In this document: positions 9,855 through 21,800 of the stretch, piece by piece
Position numbering within the stretch: the first letter of the stretch is position 1
How the letters are laid out: each line of letters opens with the position of its first letter
Source: Panicum virgatum
Lineage: Eukaryota > Streptophyta > Magnoliopsida > Poales > Poaceae
Length of the DNA stretch: 64,000 nucleotides
Direction of reading: 5' to 3'
Assembly: GCF_016808335.1 (NCBI RefSeq)
Contig: NC_053138.1
Location: 56,760,951 to 56,824,950, forward strand
Position numbers and translations under genes: made by a program
Notes under the pieces: generated by a model
Told to the model about the DNA's origin: nothing
The model's database searches: none
The model's input: the letters and a program-made list of their open reading frames with translations, nothing else

Positions 9855-12492
9855 AGACCTTTATCTTCATGTGTCTCAGTTGTTGAGATATTTTTTCTAG
9901 CTTATAGATATTCTAACCGTGTAAAAGATCTTACATGCAAATTGCATGTCACATCACTAATGAGCACTAATGCTATTGCTATCAGCTTTTTGAGTTATGG
10001 CAAGGCACGTGAGATTGCTTCACCACACCGTCCACTGGTTCAATCAAGGGTTTGCACCCCCTCTACTTTCTTTGACGTTGCAAAATGTTTTCCATAAACA
10101 AGTTGAGGTACTAACCACACAACACATGCTTATTAGCTACCAATATCCATGTATCTGGCAGCCTGCTGGCACGGACTTAAGATCTCCATTCATTGATACC
10201 TTGGAGATAGATCTATAGTTTGCAATCATGGACTGAGGTTGCAACCAACAACTAAACTTTGCACAATTCAGTCATTTACTAGCTATCCTAGGCTCAACGC
10301 AACTAGTATGGAGTTATTGTCTTATTGCCTCTTTTGTCCAAATAAAAAGGTCACACATGCTACTTGCTCTGGTGCGTAGCCGTCCGGTTCTCTTATCGCT
10401 TACGACATGACATGATCTTTTTATGCATGGCTTACTTTGATATTTTCTCGGTCACCCCCACCCCTCAAACAACACACACTCGCCCACTTTACCGGAGACT
10501 AGTGCAGACGCGCTACAAAAAAAATGGCGATCAACAAACTCCCAAAGACAAGCTACTTGTTCATGGTGCTTGAGTTTGATGATTATTTATTCTCATTTTT
10601 TTATTAGCAACTATTATTGGAGTGCGATGATACAGAGGCATTGAATCTCTTAATAATTAATATACACTTCCACCATTCCAAATTATAAGTTGTTTTAATT
10701 TTATCCTAAGTCAAACTTATTTAAGCTTGGACCAAATTTGTAGAAAAATATATTAACATCTATATTATCAAATAAAGAAATTAAACAATAGAATGATTGA
10801 AGAATGACACCTACAAAGTCTGTCGAACTCATCAATTGATTAGCAAATTTTAGTTTCTGTATATATACTCTCTCCATCTTACAATATAACTATATATATT
10901 AAAAAAAATAAAAAGACTGATAATGTAAAAATGATGCCAGTAATTCACCAAAAACTAATTATTAGCTATATCCTGAGACGAAGGGACTATGTGTTTAATC
11001 ATTTTGGTTAGTTTGACTAGCTTGTTAGGTATTTGTGCTAACATATATAGGTGAAAATTATTTGAATTCATTTTGCTTAAAACACATGCTACAAGAAAAC
11101 ACTTGAGTAGGTGAAATTATTTAAAGCGGTAGTGGATGTGACCCAAGCCCTACTAAAGAAAATGAACACGAGCATCAGAAAAATAAACACTTATTACTGT
11201 TGTAACATCGACGAGTGCGGGCATGCTTAAATTATTGGTCTGATGGTAATCTCATTATTCCTGTTCAAATGAAAAGCGTTTTGAAATTGTATGCAATTAT
11301 CGTGTAGTTTAGTGTAATTTAACCAGAAACTGTTGATGGTGTTAAGCGGTAGAAGTCTTCTGATGCTGATCCTTTTTGGAATCCACGCGTCTAGAATTTA
11401 TAGCGTCGAATAAATTTAGAATAATTCAAAAAAATACGAGCACCCGTGTCAAGTCAATGTATTAAATCGGGTAGGCAGGTTACAACACCAAAAACCTTTG
11501 CCCAACTGAGCTACGCTCACTTCGGTAGGTACTTTAGTAGCTAATAATAATGTCCCAACCAAACCTAGTACCATATACTTCTTTTCTTTTAACTAATCAT
11601 GGAATCCTTGGCATACATTTTCGTATCGTGATTTTGATGTAAACATTGACTAGCACTGAACAAATCGCATTCCTTAAATACACATGTGTGGTACCCATGC
11701 ATGGACTCCAAAAACCAAATCGTCAGCTCCTGATGTCCACTTCGAGCACTACCAAATTGGACTAGCTGTGCAACTTTGTATTTGACACTACTGCACGAGG
11801 GAAAACTATGTGCGAATAATTCTTTACGAGTCATCGTGCGTTCATGACATATGGATTTCTATTGAATGATTTCAAAAAGACAAATTTGAACCCAACTTTG
11901 ACAAATTAAAGCAAAGCTCTAGAACGAAGTAGAGAGTACTAGAAAATTGCAACCTGTGCGCATAGGCGCATGTCGCGGGCACAAAGATAAGGCAATAATC
12001 CGGCCACCTATCACGGCCGACATTTTCCATCACCAACGCATACACACAGGGCCTTGTGCACACACGTTGACATGGAAAGGTAAGCTGTCATGTTTGTTGC
12101 TCTCTCTCTCTCATCAGTACGTGCGTCAGGCTTGATTTTTGTTGGTTTTGTTGACTCTGATTGCTAGTATAGCAAGTGGAAACAAACAGAAAGTAAGGAA
12201 GTGCGGCTAGGAAGAAAGGAGACACATGCTTCCAATCTGCTTGTACTCTACATAAGACCTGCATCCAACACGATGAACTCTTGAGAACACATTTTTTTTC
12301 CTACTAGCTACAACTACAACACGTCTTGTTATGCACTAATAATAGTAGTGCAGTGGGTCAAACCTAATTAGGTCTAGTGAGTCAAACCTACTACATTTAG
12401 GTTGGACCCACTAGACCTCTTGAGCACTAATAGATTAAGCGCAAGACCGTGTTCTATTTCTGTTTCTGACAATGTCAGCAACTTTAAAGAAA
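9855..12492. other. Intergenic region
   Basis: No gene supported. Holds one short MITE (10868-10987), a single MITE-like end near 10668 (CCACCATTCCAAATTATAAG) with no partner found, and an imperfect inverted repeat at about 12353-12415 with arms around GGGTCAAACCTAA and TTAGGTTGGACCC. Reading frames are short and AT-driven. Confidence 0.5.
10868..10987. mobile_element. Short Stowaway-like MITE (120 bp)
   Basis: Imperfect terminal inverted repeats CTCTCTCCATCTTACAATAT (left) and GTCCCTTCGTCTCAGGATAT (right, reverse strand), flanked by TA at 10866-10867 and 10988-10989. Both ends continue pairing for a few bases (AACTA / AGCTA). No coding capacity. Confidence 0.72.
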
Positions 12493-13006
12493 GGGCCTTT
12501 GGCGTTTATACCCCTATTCGAAAGTGAAATGGTGAATTTACCTTGATTTTTTTACCTTGATTTTTTTAACTTTGTGAATTTATCCCTGCTTTTTGAATCT
12601 GAAATTTGGGTTGGCCCCTACTTCGTAAGAAGCAGTTAATAACGGTGTTAAATGTTGTGTGAAAAGACATTTTTGCCCTTTGTTGTATTTGTGATTTTGC
12701 CTCTGTTTTTTTAGAAGATATTACTTTTCGCTGACGTGGCAGACCGCGGGCCCCACATGTCATCCTCTCCTCTCTCTCCCTCCCTCTCCTCCCTGCCTCC
12801 CCCTTGCAGCGCCGCCGGCCTCCATCTCTGCTCCGGCCGGCCACGCCCCCACCCCTGTTGCTACCACCTACCGCCGCCCACCACCACCGCTGCTGCCCTT
12901 GGCACCAGTCGTCACCCACCCCCACGCTGCACCGCCGGGTCACTGCGTCGAGCCAGCCGGCGGGGAAGCAACCGACGCGCAGATCTGACCGCCGCCGCCC
13001 TGAACG

Positions 13007-13064
<58 letters not shown>

Positions 13065-13795
13065 GGAGAAATGGGACATCTAGATCCGGCCGCCTGGACA
13101 TGGCGGCACTCATCCCCTAGCTGGATCGACTCCGGCGGCGGCGGATCGAGATCCCAGCGCGAAATCGGGATCGAGGCGAGCGGAATCGGGGGCGGCGGCG
13201 CTCATCACGGTACTTCCCAGCCGCGAACGCGCCCGCCGCACGCACTTCCACTCGCAGGAACTCCTTGGAGTGGCCCCGCATGATCCCGCCACCGCCGCCC
13301 TTCCTGTTGAGCCGCCCGAGTCCTGCGCCCGCACGGCCTGCAGGACGCGGCTCCCGCCGCCCGACTTCCACGCCTGGCTGGCAGCCCGCGGGGTTCGGCT
13401 CCCTCCGCCCGCAGCTCCCACTGCCCGAACCCCCCGCCTGGCGCCTGCTGGGTGCGTCTCCTGCCTGCCGACCGCGGCCCCGGCTTGGCTCCCGCAGATC
13501 GGGATGGGATGGCCGGCTCCCCGCCTGACGATGGTGAACGGCGGCGGTAGGAAGGATGGGGTAGAAAGGCTGGGGTAAAACTGAGGAGATAAGGGTTTGT
13601 TTGGTCCATTGACCTTTTCAACAAGTTTTTCTTCATTTGTTTTAATTTGTTTAATCTTTCTCCAACTAACGGTGTTCAATCCAGGGGTAAACGGGAGCTT
13701 CCCGTAAAAAAACCAGGAGGAAAATCATAAAGTTGAAATAATAAGGGCAAAATCACCATTGGAGTTTATAGTAGGGGTAGAAACACCAACATCCC
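12493..13795. mobile_element. MULE-like non-autonomous element with GC-rich core
   Basis: The two ends are long imperfect inverted repeats of roughly 90-100 bp. Both start GGG and share the words GGYGTTT, TACCCCTA, AATGGTGA and AACTTTRTGA at matching offsets. Long inverted ends with a captured-looking GC-rich interior are typical of grass Mutator-like elements and Pack-MULEs. A matching 9-bp target duplication was not found, so the class is probable rather than proven. The core (about 12730-13560) is GC-rich with a (GA)n tract. Open frames there, on both strands, are repetitive and unrecognised. The element ends about 250 bp upstream of the PPD2-like start codon. Confidence 0.68.
13009..13062. 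repeat. (GA)n microsatellite inside the MULE-like element
   Basis: About 26 uninterrupted GA units. They produce an artificial Glu-Arg repeat in any reading frame that crosses them. Confidence 0.95.
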
Positions 13796-14041
13796 ATTAA
13801 TTTTTTTAGCAATTGTGCTTTCGGATTAATGGGCGTGCATTCTTTCGGGCTCGCACGGGCCTCTCGTCCGCTCTGTTTCGTGGGCCGGACAGAGATAGGG
13901 CCGTGTCGTGGGCCGCGACGCAGACGTGGACATCTCCCGTGGCCTTCGTGGCACCTCCTGCGTCCACGTCAGCAAAAAGGCTATCTCTATCCGCTTGAGC
14001 AGAGCAGAGCAGAGCTCCGCTCAGCTCACTGCTCACCTCCC
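13796..14041 (+). promoter_or_regulatory. Promoter and 5' leader region of the PPD2-like gene
   Basis: The 246 bp between the MULE-like element end and the start codon is the only non-transposon upstream DNA next to this gene. It contains ACGT-core words (GACGTGG at 13924, CCACGTCAGC at 13964), which resemble G-box/ABRE-type sites common in photosynthesis gene promoters, and a repeated AGCAGAGC run before the ATG. No clear TATA box was seen. Function is inferred from position only. Confidence 0.45.
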
Positions 14042-17000
14042 ATGGCCGCCGCCGCCGCCGCAGCAGCAGCAGCCGCCGCGACTGCCTTCTCCCGCGGGCG
14101 GAGGAGCCCGCCCCGCACGCGTGCCGCCGCCGTCTCCCCACGCGCCGAGGTCCCCGGCAGGCGCGGCGGCGGCGTCACTGCTGGTACGCGCTCTTCCTTC
14201 TAGCACTGCCAGCCCAGCCATCCTCGATTCGTTTCGTCTCTGTCGGGGATGGATCGATGGCGATAGGGAGCGTTGAGGGGATCTGTTCTTCTAGGTAGAC
14301 GATTTGTGTGACAGAGAGAGATTTGCTTGACGTTGTTGCTGTGCGACGAATGCGTAGCTGCAGTCGGCCCAATTAGGATCTGCACGTGCTTTACCAATTC
14401 TCCAATTGGGGCCTTGTTCGATTCGTTCTGTTTTTGCGCGTGCACGAGCGGAAGAATAGCAGAAAAAAAAGGAGGCACTCCCAAATTCCAAACAGCAACC
14501 TCACTTGACTAGTTGACTGGCTTGTACTTGTAGTCTGGAATCTGGATGGTCTTGTTCAACCGTGCGATCTACGTCAGATTTCCACTAATATTTATTGATG
14601 GAACGTTTCTTCCGTTTTGTTTGCACATTTCAAGGCACGCGGATTTGATCGGGTCCTTGCTTCCAAGCCCCTCCCTTGTCCTTCTCTTGTTATTTCCAGA
14701 ATTCAAGTGCTCTGCATGTGCCCCAGTAACTAGAGGTCACGGCTAAGAAGTAAGAACATTCTAGTATCACGTTGCTGCTTCCTGTGGAGGCAATTGAGAA
14801 TTGACAGCAGTGTAGCTACTTCCAGTCTTGCTTGCTGATAGTGATTCCATATGACCTGACTCCTTGTCACCTGCATTTGGCCATTCAGCACACGCGTGCA
14901 CCTTGCTGTCAGTTCATTGCTTCAATTCCAATTGGTTGGCCACTTTTTCCTAACGTAATTTCCACATGGATGTGCTTCAGTTGGGAATGAGCATAACGAC
15001 TCACCCTTCTTTTGGTTGGAAATTACCGTGCTTGACAATGACTGACAGGCTGTTCAGTTATGGATTGATAAGGATAGTTTTAAGATTTTTTGTTATTTAC
15101 GGGTCATGCAATTAGTCAAAATAGAGTCTATAATAGGTTGATGGTGTGCCATCTGAAATCATGACATTTTTGTGTTTGTCAAGGAGCCTACAAGTTTGAC
15201 GTACACAGAACGAGAGCTAGGCTCCAAGAGTTGCTAGTTGTGCTGTCACAATTTATGTCTTGTCCTATTTATCCTAGTGTTGAATATTCTGTATAATCCT
15301 GTTGACATATTCAAACAGTTCAATTTAGTTAGCTAACGGTGTTAGTTAGGTTAGATCTGTTTGAAACTTGTTTCGACTTTCGAATTGTTGCATGCTAAGA
15401 TTCAGTTTACACTCTACAGTCCAGACAAGATACCTGATAAGGATTGATAGGAAAGTTCTAACATCGGTAACTTTGAAAGCAGTCATGATGTAAAAGGTTA
15501 TCAATTAGAAAACGTGGTGATTGCTACATACTGGTAGTGCACAATTTGTCATTTTGTCAAAGCTTGTCAAAGAAAAAAAAACTGCAGATATGTAGTATTG
15601 TAGTTTCTGACTCATGCTACATGAAAATGCTCCAGTGGGTGACTAGCTGTAGCATAATATTTAAATCCTTGATTACTACATACTAAATTTTCTAAGTGAA
15701 TAATTTTATCTAGGGACTAGGACTGCTAGTGTGAAAGAGGACCTCTTTTTCCCTAATAAGATAGCTGGGGTCTGGAGCTCTTCTTTTCCTAGTTTGCATC
15801 TGCAGTACGACACAGAATTAAAGAGTTAACAAACTGAATAGAAGAAACTCATATTGACAAATCTTATGCTTGCTTGATTATTACTTGTTTAAAAATTATT
15901 ACATCTTCACAAACTGCAAGCAGCTAAGATTTCTGCAGTTCCCAGGAGGAATGTGCCTAGACTGAGATCCGTAAGTGTAGCTTAAAGCTTAGCTCAATGA
16001 GTTAAGGTGCTCTCAAATTCCAGATTGTGGATTTCTAGTCAGGATAATTCTTCCTAAAGTGTGGAATTCCCATTGCATTTTCACATGCATCGAGTGATGG
16101 AACATTTCCGAGTTGTGATATTTTATATCATGTGCATTTCAAGACAGGTTTGGTTGAGTCCTTACCTGTTACTGTTAGTCACTTTCTCTGGCCTTCTCTT
16201 GTTATTTCCAGTGCTTTGTCGTTCTCGATAACTAGGTGTTAGTCTATAAACTTCTACCATGTTGCTGCCTCATATGGTGCATATAACGGTGTAGCCATTT
16301 AAAGTCTTCTGTGCAGATACTTGATAGTGATCACATATGACCTGGCTTCTTGTCACTTCTGTGCTGTGCCTTATTTTCCAGCAACCTTGGAGTGCTGCGC
16401 TTGTTGGTGGATTGTAGAGTTGTAAACACTATTGTCCTAACGAGATCTCTACATGGGTCTGTTCCAGTTGGGAATTCCCATAATTCACAAAATTTCCACA
16501 TGGATGTGTTCCAGTTGGCAATGACCATAACTCACCCTTCATCTGATTCGAATTTACTGCAATTGACAATTGATGGCATGGTGTTTCCTGTGGACTGATA
16601 ATGATAGTTTTAGCATGTTGTGCTATTTACAGTCCATGTTATTAGTGAAAATGGAATATTAAATTAAGTTGATGGCAATTACCCCAACCATCGCTACATT
16701 GTTGCATTTGTCAAAGGATGAGCTAGCCTACAAGTTTGAAGTACACTGCACATGAGCGTAAGGCTCCAAAATTACTAGCTGTGCTGCAACTCACAATTTC
16801 TATTTTGTCCTTTATACACTAGTGTTGAATATTATGTATACTGATATTGAAATATTCACACAGTAGAATTTATTATATAATGATTTCTTTTAGGTTAGGT
16901 CTGTTTGGAATTTGTTGTGAATTGTTGCATACTGAGCTTCATACTGCACTCCTATTCCAAGTAAAGATTTATCTGTTTTAACACTGGTCACTTTGAAAGG

Positions 17001-18140
17001 AGTCATGATTTCGAAATCATGCAATTAGAAAATATGGTGAGTTGCTGACTGAAAACTGATAGTATCACTATTCCAAATAAAATTTTGCATTCATGCAACA
17101 GTTTTAACATGGTTACCTATTCCAAGTAAACATTTTATCTAAGACTGCTGGTGTGAAAGAGAACCTTAATTCCTACCAAGACTACATCTGAAGCTTTTCT
17201 TGCGCTAGTTTTCATCTGCACTATGTCATGACATGGAAGAGGTAACAAACTGAACGATCAACGATGGCAGGCGCACAAATTATCTATGAAACTTATTGTT
17301 GCTTGATTATTACTTATCTACAAGACTACAAACATTGCATCTTCGCAAACTGCAAGTCTGCAAGCAACTAAGATTTCTGCAGTTCCCAGGAGGAATGTGC
17401 TGTCGACAATGATATCCACCTCAGCAGTCCTACTCTTAGGACCAAAGCAGATCACGCTAGCTGAGACAACTGGCGGCGCATTCAGGGAGTACATCGACAC
17501 ATTTGATGGCTACACCTTCCTGTACCCCAAGAGCTGGATCCAGGTGCGAGGCGCTGGCGCGGACATATTCTTCAGGGACCCCTTTGTCCTCGACGAGAAC
17601 ATGTCGGTCGAGATATCGTCCCCTTCGTCGTCAAAATACACCAGCGTCGAGGATCTAGGCCCTCCGGAGAAGGCTGCGGAGAAGGTTCTGAAGCAGTACC
17701 TGACGGAGTTCATGTCGACCAGGCTGGGTGTTCGCCGCGAATCAAACATCCTGTCTGCGTCATCCAAGGTCGCCGATGATGGCAGGCTGTACTACGAAGT
17801 TGAGGTGAACAAGACAGAAAATGCTGTGATTTTTTTTATATATAATTTCAGATGAGTGGTTGAGCTCAGCATAATTCAGAATGAAAACTCAGTTGTGTTT
17901 GCTTGTGGTTTTTTCATGTAGGTGAATATAAAATCCTATGCGAGCAACAACGAGCTGGCAGTGATGCCGCAGGACAGGGTGCAGAGCCTGGAGTGGGACC
18001 GGCGCTACCTATCGGTCCTCGGCGTTGAGAACAAGCGGCTCTATGAGCTCCGGTTGCAGACGCCGGAGCAGGTGTTCATGGAGGAAGAGGACGACCTCAG
18101 AAGAGTCATGGACTCCTTCAGGGTCATCGAGACGGTGTAG
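14042..18140 (+). CDS. PPD2: PsbP-domain protein, PPD2-like, thylakoid lumen
   Basis: Member of the PsbP family, relatives of the photosystem II oxygen-evolving subunit that work in the chloroplast lumen; the exact role of PPD2 is not established. Exons 14042-14183, 17383-17804 and 17922-18140 join in frame to 260 aa with GT-AG introns. The ATG at 14042 opens an Ala-rich (12 consecutive Ala), Arg/Ser-rich transit peptide. Next comes a twin-arginine signal (RR at 50-51, hydrophobic STMISTSAVLLLG, then ITLA), suggesting Tat import. The mature part starts about residue 74, and FREYIDTFDGYTFLYPKSW, VRGAGADIFFRDP, YLTEFMSTRLGV and LRRVMDSFRV match Arabidopsis PPD2 (At2g28605) closely. The very long intron 1 (3199 bp) carries an internal duplication described separately. 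The gene is convergent with the NEMF gene downstream. Confidence 0.93.
14596..15970 (+). repeat. Left copy of intron-1 tandem duplication (with a copied exon-2 start)
   Basis: Collinear, diverged similarity to 16094-17415. Shared landmarks in the same order are TGATGGAAC, TTCTCTTGTTATTTCCAG, ATATGACCTG, TTTCCACATGGATGTG, CACCCTTC and the exon-2 acceptor region AAGATTTCTGCAG. The copy ends with the acceptor plus the first about 30 nt of exon 2 (15939-15970), followed by a good donor GTAAGT at 15971. It therefore looks like a cryptic 32-nt cassette exon. Confidence 0.82.
16094..17415 (+). repeat. Right copy of intron-1 tandem duplication, ending in true exon 2
   Basis: Collinear with 14596-15970. 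This copy runs into the functional exon-2 acceptor at 17381-17382. It also contains a small internal repeat near 16450-16535, where ACATGGNTNTGTTCCAGTTGG occurs twice. Identity is clearly below that of a recent duplication; substitutions and indels are frequent. Confidence 0.8.
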
Positions 18141-18892
18141 TACGGTGCAGACAGAACCAAGCACTTGCAGAACATTGCAATGCTTTGCCTGAGGGTAGAG
18201 CACGGAATTTTTGTATAGCTTGTCTCATATTTGTTGTTGATAAACTTGTCTTGGATGAGATATTAAGGTTATATGTTATGATGATGTAAATCAGTTTCAA
18301 GTGGAAAACAACAAATTGAACTAGAGAAGCAACAAAACAACAGGCGACATTGAAATGAAACAAATGACTTTTTTAAAAGATCTACGTAAGAACAGAACTT
18401 CCCAGAAAAGAAACAGAAACATGGCACCCAGATTGCTGTCATAAACGTTCAATTCGGTCATATATATGCTTGCCAGTCTAAGTCACATACTAGCATTTGC
18501 ATCCCGGCCTCTCAAAGCCAAATAGATGCTTCATTGAAGTCATAAAAGTAGAGATGCTTCACCGAATTCATATAGAAGCATCACGAACAAAATATATAAT
18601 AGGCGACTTTTAAATGGAATTTACAAACTTTTTTAGCCATATACTCCCAGGTAAACAGCAAATTGGCAATCAGCTGCCAGTGTATCATATACGTGCAATT
18701 TGGTCCTATACACCTGCTGCTGCCTCTGTCGGCATCCCTCTCAAGTCTCGATGCCAAAGGCATGCCTACACTTCACAAACGCTTCTATTGAGATAGCTAG
18801 GCGTGACTCAAGTAACAAATCACAAAATTTGTATATCTTCGCAGATCAGGGATGTATCAAGACTTCAGCTTTTTGGTCAAGGCGATTCCACA
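18141..18892. other. Intergenic space between convergent PPD2-like and NEMF genes
   Basis: Holds the 3' untranslated regions of both genes. The PPD2 3' UTR probably ends before about 18300. The NEMF 3' UTR occupies part of 18500-18892 on the other strand. No further gene or repeat was seen. Confidence 0.6.
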
Positions 18893-21800
18893 TTATTTCT
18901 GTTTTGCAGACTTCTTCCCCATCTGTTTCTGTTTCTGCTTCAACTGAGTGAGGCCCGGTGCTGTGATCTTGGCATTCCCAACAATAGCAGCAACCAATTC
19001 AGAGTCTGTGCATGCCTTCATCAGCTCCTTCTCACGGTTGGTTGCGTCAGGAGTGTGCAGGAACAAGCTCATAGCGGTTTTGGCAGCTGAAAGTAACAAA
19101 CTCGGGTATCAGGGTAATATCTGGGGAAAAAACATGAAAAGCAAAATGTGAAGCTAAATAGAGTTCGTAGCCTGACATACCTTTTCCTTTCTTTGCTGTG
19201 CCGGGAGTAATCTTTACACGATATTTGTATGTCTGCAATGCGTTGTAAGGGGCGCACACAGGTACAGCATAGAGCAAAATATCACTTGGTAATGGGTTTC
19301 CAGTTAAGTAGTCCAAATCAATCAGCTTTTCTTTCTCTTCGTCGCCAATCTCTTGAACATCGTCTTCGTCCATGGCACTGTTTCCACCAGCAGGAGCAAT
19401 ACTTGCACCAATACCATCCCTGCTTCTACTATTGCTGATGTCATTTCGGTCCGCCTCAGATGTACTTTCTGGGCAATCACGAGAAAGATGTCCAGCTTTT
19501 TTGCATTTATAACAGATTTTTGATGAGTCATCTTCACCTGTAAGAGCAAAAGGAGTAAAAATTTTGAACTGCCAAACATGGAAGGTGATACTTCACATTA
19601 AAATTTTCATTTTCTAGTTTAACATGGAAGAAAACATTATCAAGCAAACTAAGAGTACTATCTCAAATAAGCAAAGTCAACTATAAGCAGACTGATCATC
19701 AGAGTATTCTGGAGAAGCTGCTACTGTGCAGGGTAGAAGAAACAATGAATACTAATCACTAATCACTATCCAGGCAACGAGTTATCTCATGCTACAAGTA
19801 AAACCCTGAAAATGAGAGGAAAATGTCAAAGTACCAGCTGATGGCTTTGATTCTTTAGCAGTGGTTTCTTCATCTTGTGAAGGCTTGTCCTTTCGCAAAG
19901 GTTTGCCAGATGACTTCAGGTATGAGGGAAAATGTTAAAACTTGATGTACAAAAGGGAAGGGACAACATAATAGAAAAGAAGACAGATGATAAATTATTA
20001 CCGCAAGCAATGCCATACGAATTTCCCTTTCTTCTTCATCCTGCTCTGCATACTTCTCTTTAATCTTCTTAAGCTTGCCTTTCTGTCCGCGACTTACTTT
20101 AGGATTAGCAGCCTGTGTGCTTCCCTTGCCCTTTTCTTGCTGTGAACTACCTGGCTGACTCACTTTAGAACCAGTAGCCTTTGTGTTTGCCTTTCCTTTC
20201 CCTTGCTGTGAAGTACCTGGCTCACTTACATAGGAACCAGCCTTTGTGTTTGCCTTTCCTTTTTCTTGCTGCGAAGCACCTGGTGTTTCTACAGCTTCAC
20301 CATATTGGGAATAAGTAGCAGTTTCACCAGTTGACTGGCCCTTCTTCAGTTTCCTTCTCTCTGCTTTTGATATGTATGGTTTGTCTCTTACTGCTGGTTT
20401 TTTCACTTCAAGATCATCATTGTCTTCTGCTAAACTGGAAGGGATGCTTGTGATCAAAGAGCTTTTACCTGACACCTTGGTAGGGCCAAGACCAAGAGTC
20501 TTATCAAGCAGATCAGCAAGTTCTGATGAAACAGAAGCATCGCCAGTTTCTTCCTTTGAACTGGAATTCCCATTGTCCAAGTTCTCCTCAACTTGGGTTT
20601 CAGCAAGTATTTCAGGAGAGGTGACAGTACCAATATCAGTAGACAGATCAGAAAGACCAAGATTATTAGTTAGGTCAATATTTGTATTTTCCCTGCTTGA
20701 TTCATCTTCATGTGTTTCCTTGTCGGAACCATTTTCACTAGCAATGTCCTCATCAGATTGAGGGCTACTTTGCTTCATACGAGACTCTGCTTCAATTTCT
20801 TGGAGAGCCTCATCTTCACCTTTAACCCTCCTTTCGTTTAGATGAGCTGCCAAGGAGCTCTCGTCCAAACGGAAGAGGATACCGAAGCCCATAACGAGAG
20901 GGTGAGGTGGGAGAAAATTTTTCTTGCCACGGATCATAAAACTACCAACAGTAAGGTACTCGCCAGTAGGAGCTGTCTTGCTAACTTGATGTGGATACAC
21001 CCACCAAGCACTTGTAACAATTTTTGAATCCCATGCTTTGCTGTGGCAAACCTGCAACAGAGACCCAGGATCATATGAGCACTGACATTTTGAAGTTATT
21101 GCAGTAAAATGTTTAGAGTCAATCTTGAACTTACAGTGAAGCATCCTGCTTGGTTTAGTGTTAATGGTGGAATAGGAGTGTCAGGTTTGTGATTCTTGAT
21201 TATAGTACTGGAAGCTCCATGTAACTCAGCATGCACATACCTATTACACATAAAAAATCAACCAGCAGCTTCTATGAGAAATTCATGGAACAAAAATGAA
21301 CATTTGATAGCACCACAAAACTTATGAGGCATTATAAACATAAAATGTTTTCTATTACCAACTGTGAAATATGACAAACTGAGGGAAAAATGCATTGACA
21401 TTGTTTACATATTACAGTACATATATGGGTACTTACAGATCTCCTTTAGACATATAGCGCTTGACAATCAACTCATTTTGCTGAGCATCTCGGCCACTTA
21501 TAATCAGGTAATTTTCACTGCTGATGAACCAATTGAACTTTTCAAACCAGTGCACTTTGCGCATATGAGTGATCGCAGCTACAGTTTTTTCCTAAAATGT
21601 CCAGATATGAAAGTTATGTTTATAACTGAACAGTAACAGGACAATAAACTAAGTGAATTTCTAGAAACAATGACAGCAAACATATGCCACCATCTCAATA
21701 AAGCAAAAACAAAATAATTTGTTCCAAGAACAGGTAAAAGCCTTCCATTGAATTATCGACCTTTCTTATGAATTATGCCTCTGCTATCAAAGAAAAAAAA

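Noticed and set aside
11440..11530. tRNA-like A-box (TAGCTCAGTTGG on the minus strand)
   Set aside because: No matching B-box, no cloverleaf and no SINE tail could be found.
12353..12415. Hairpin-forming inverted repeat, considered as a microRNA precursor
   Set aside because: The arms are short and interrupted and match no miRNA family that I recognise.
12804..13679. Long overlapping frames on both strands
   Set aside because: Caused by GC-rich sequence and the GA microsatellite within the MULE-like element; no protein similarity recognised.
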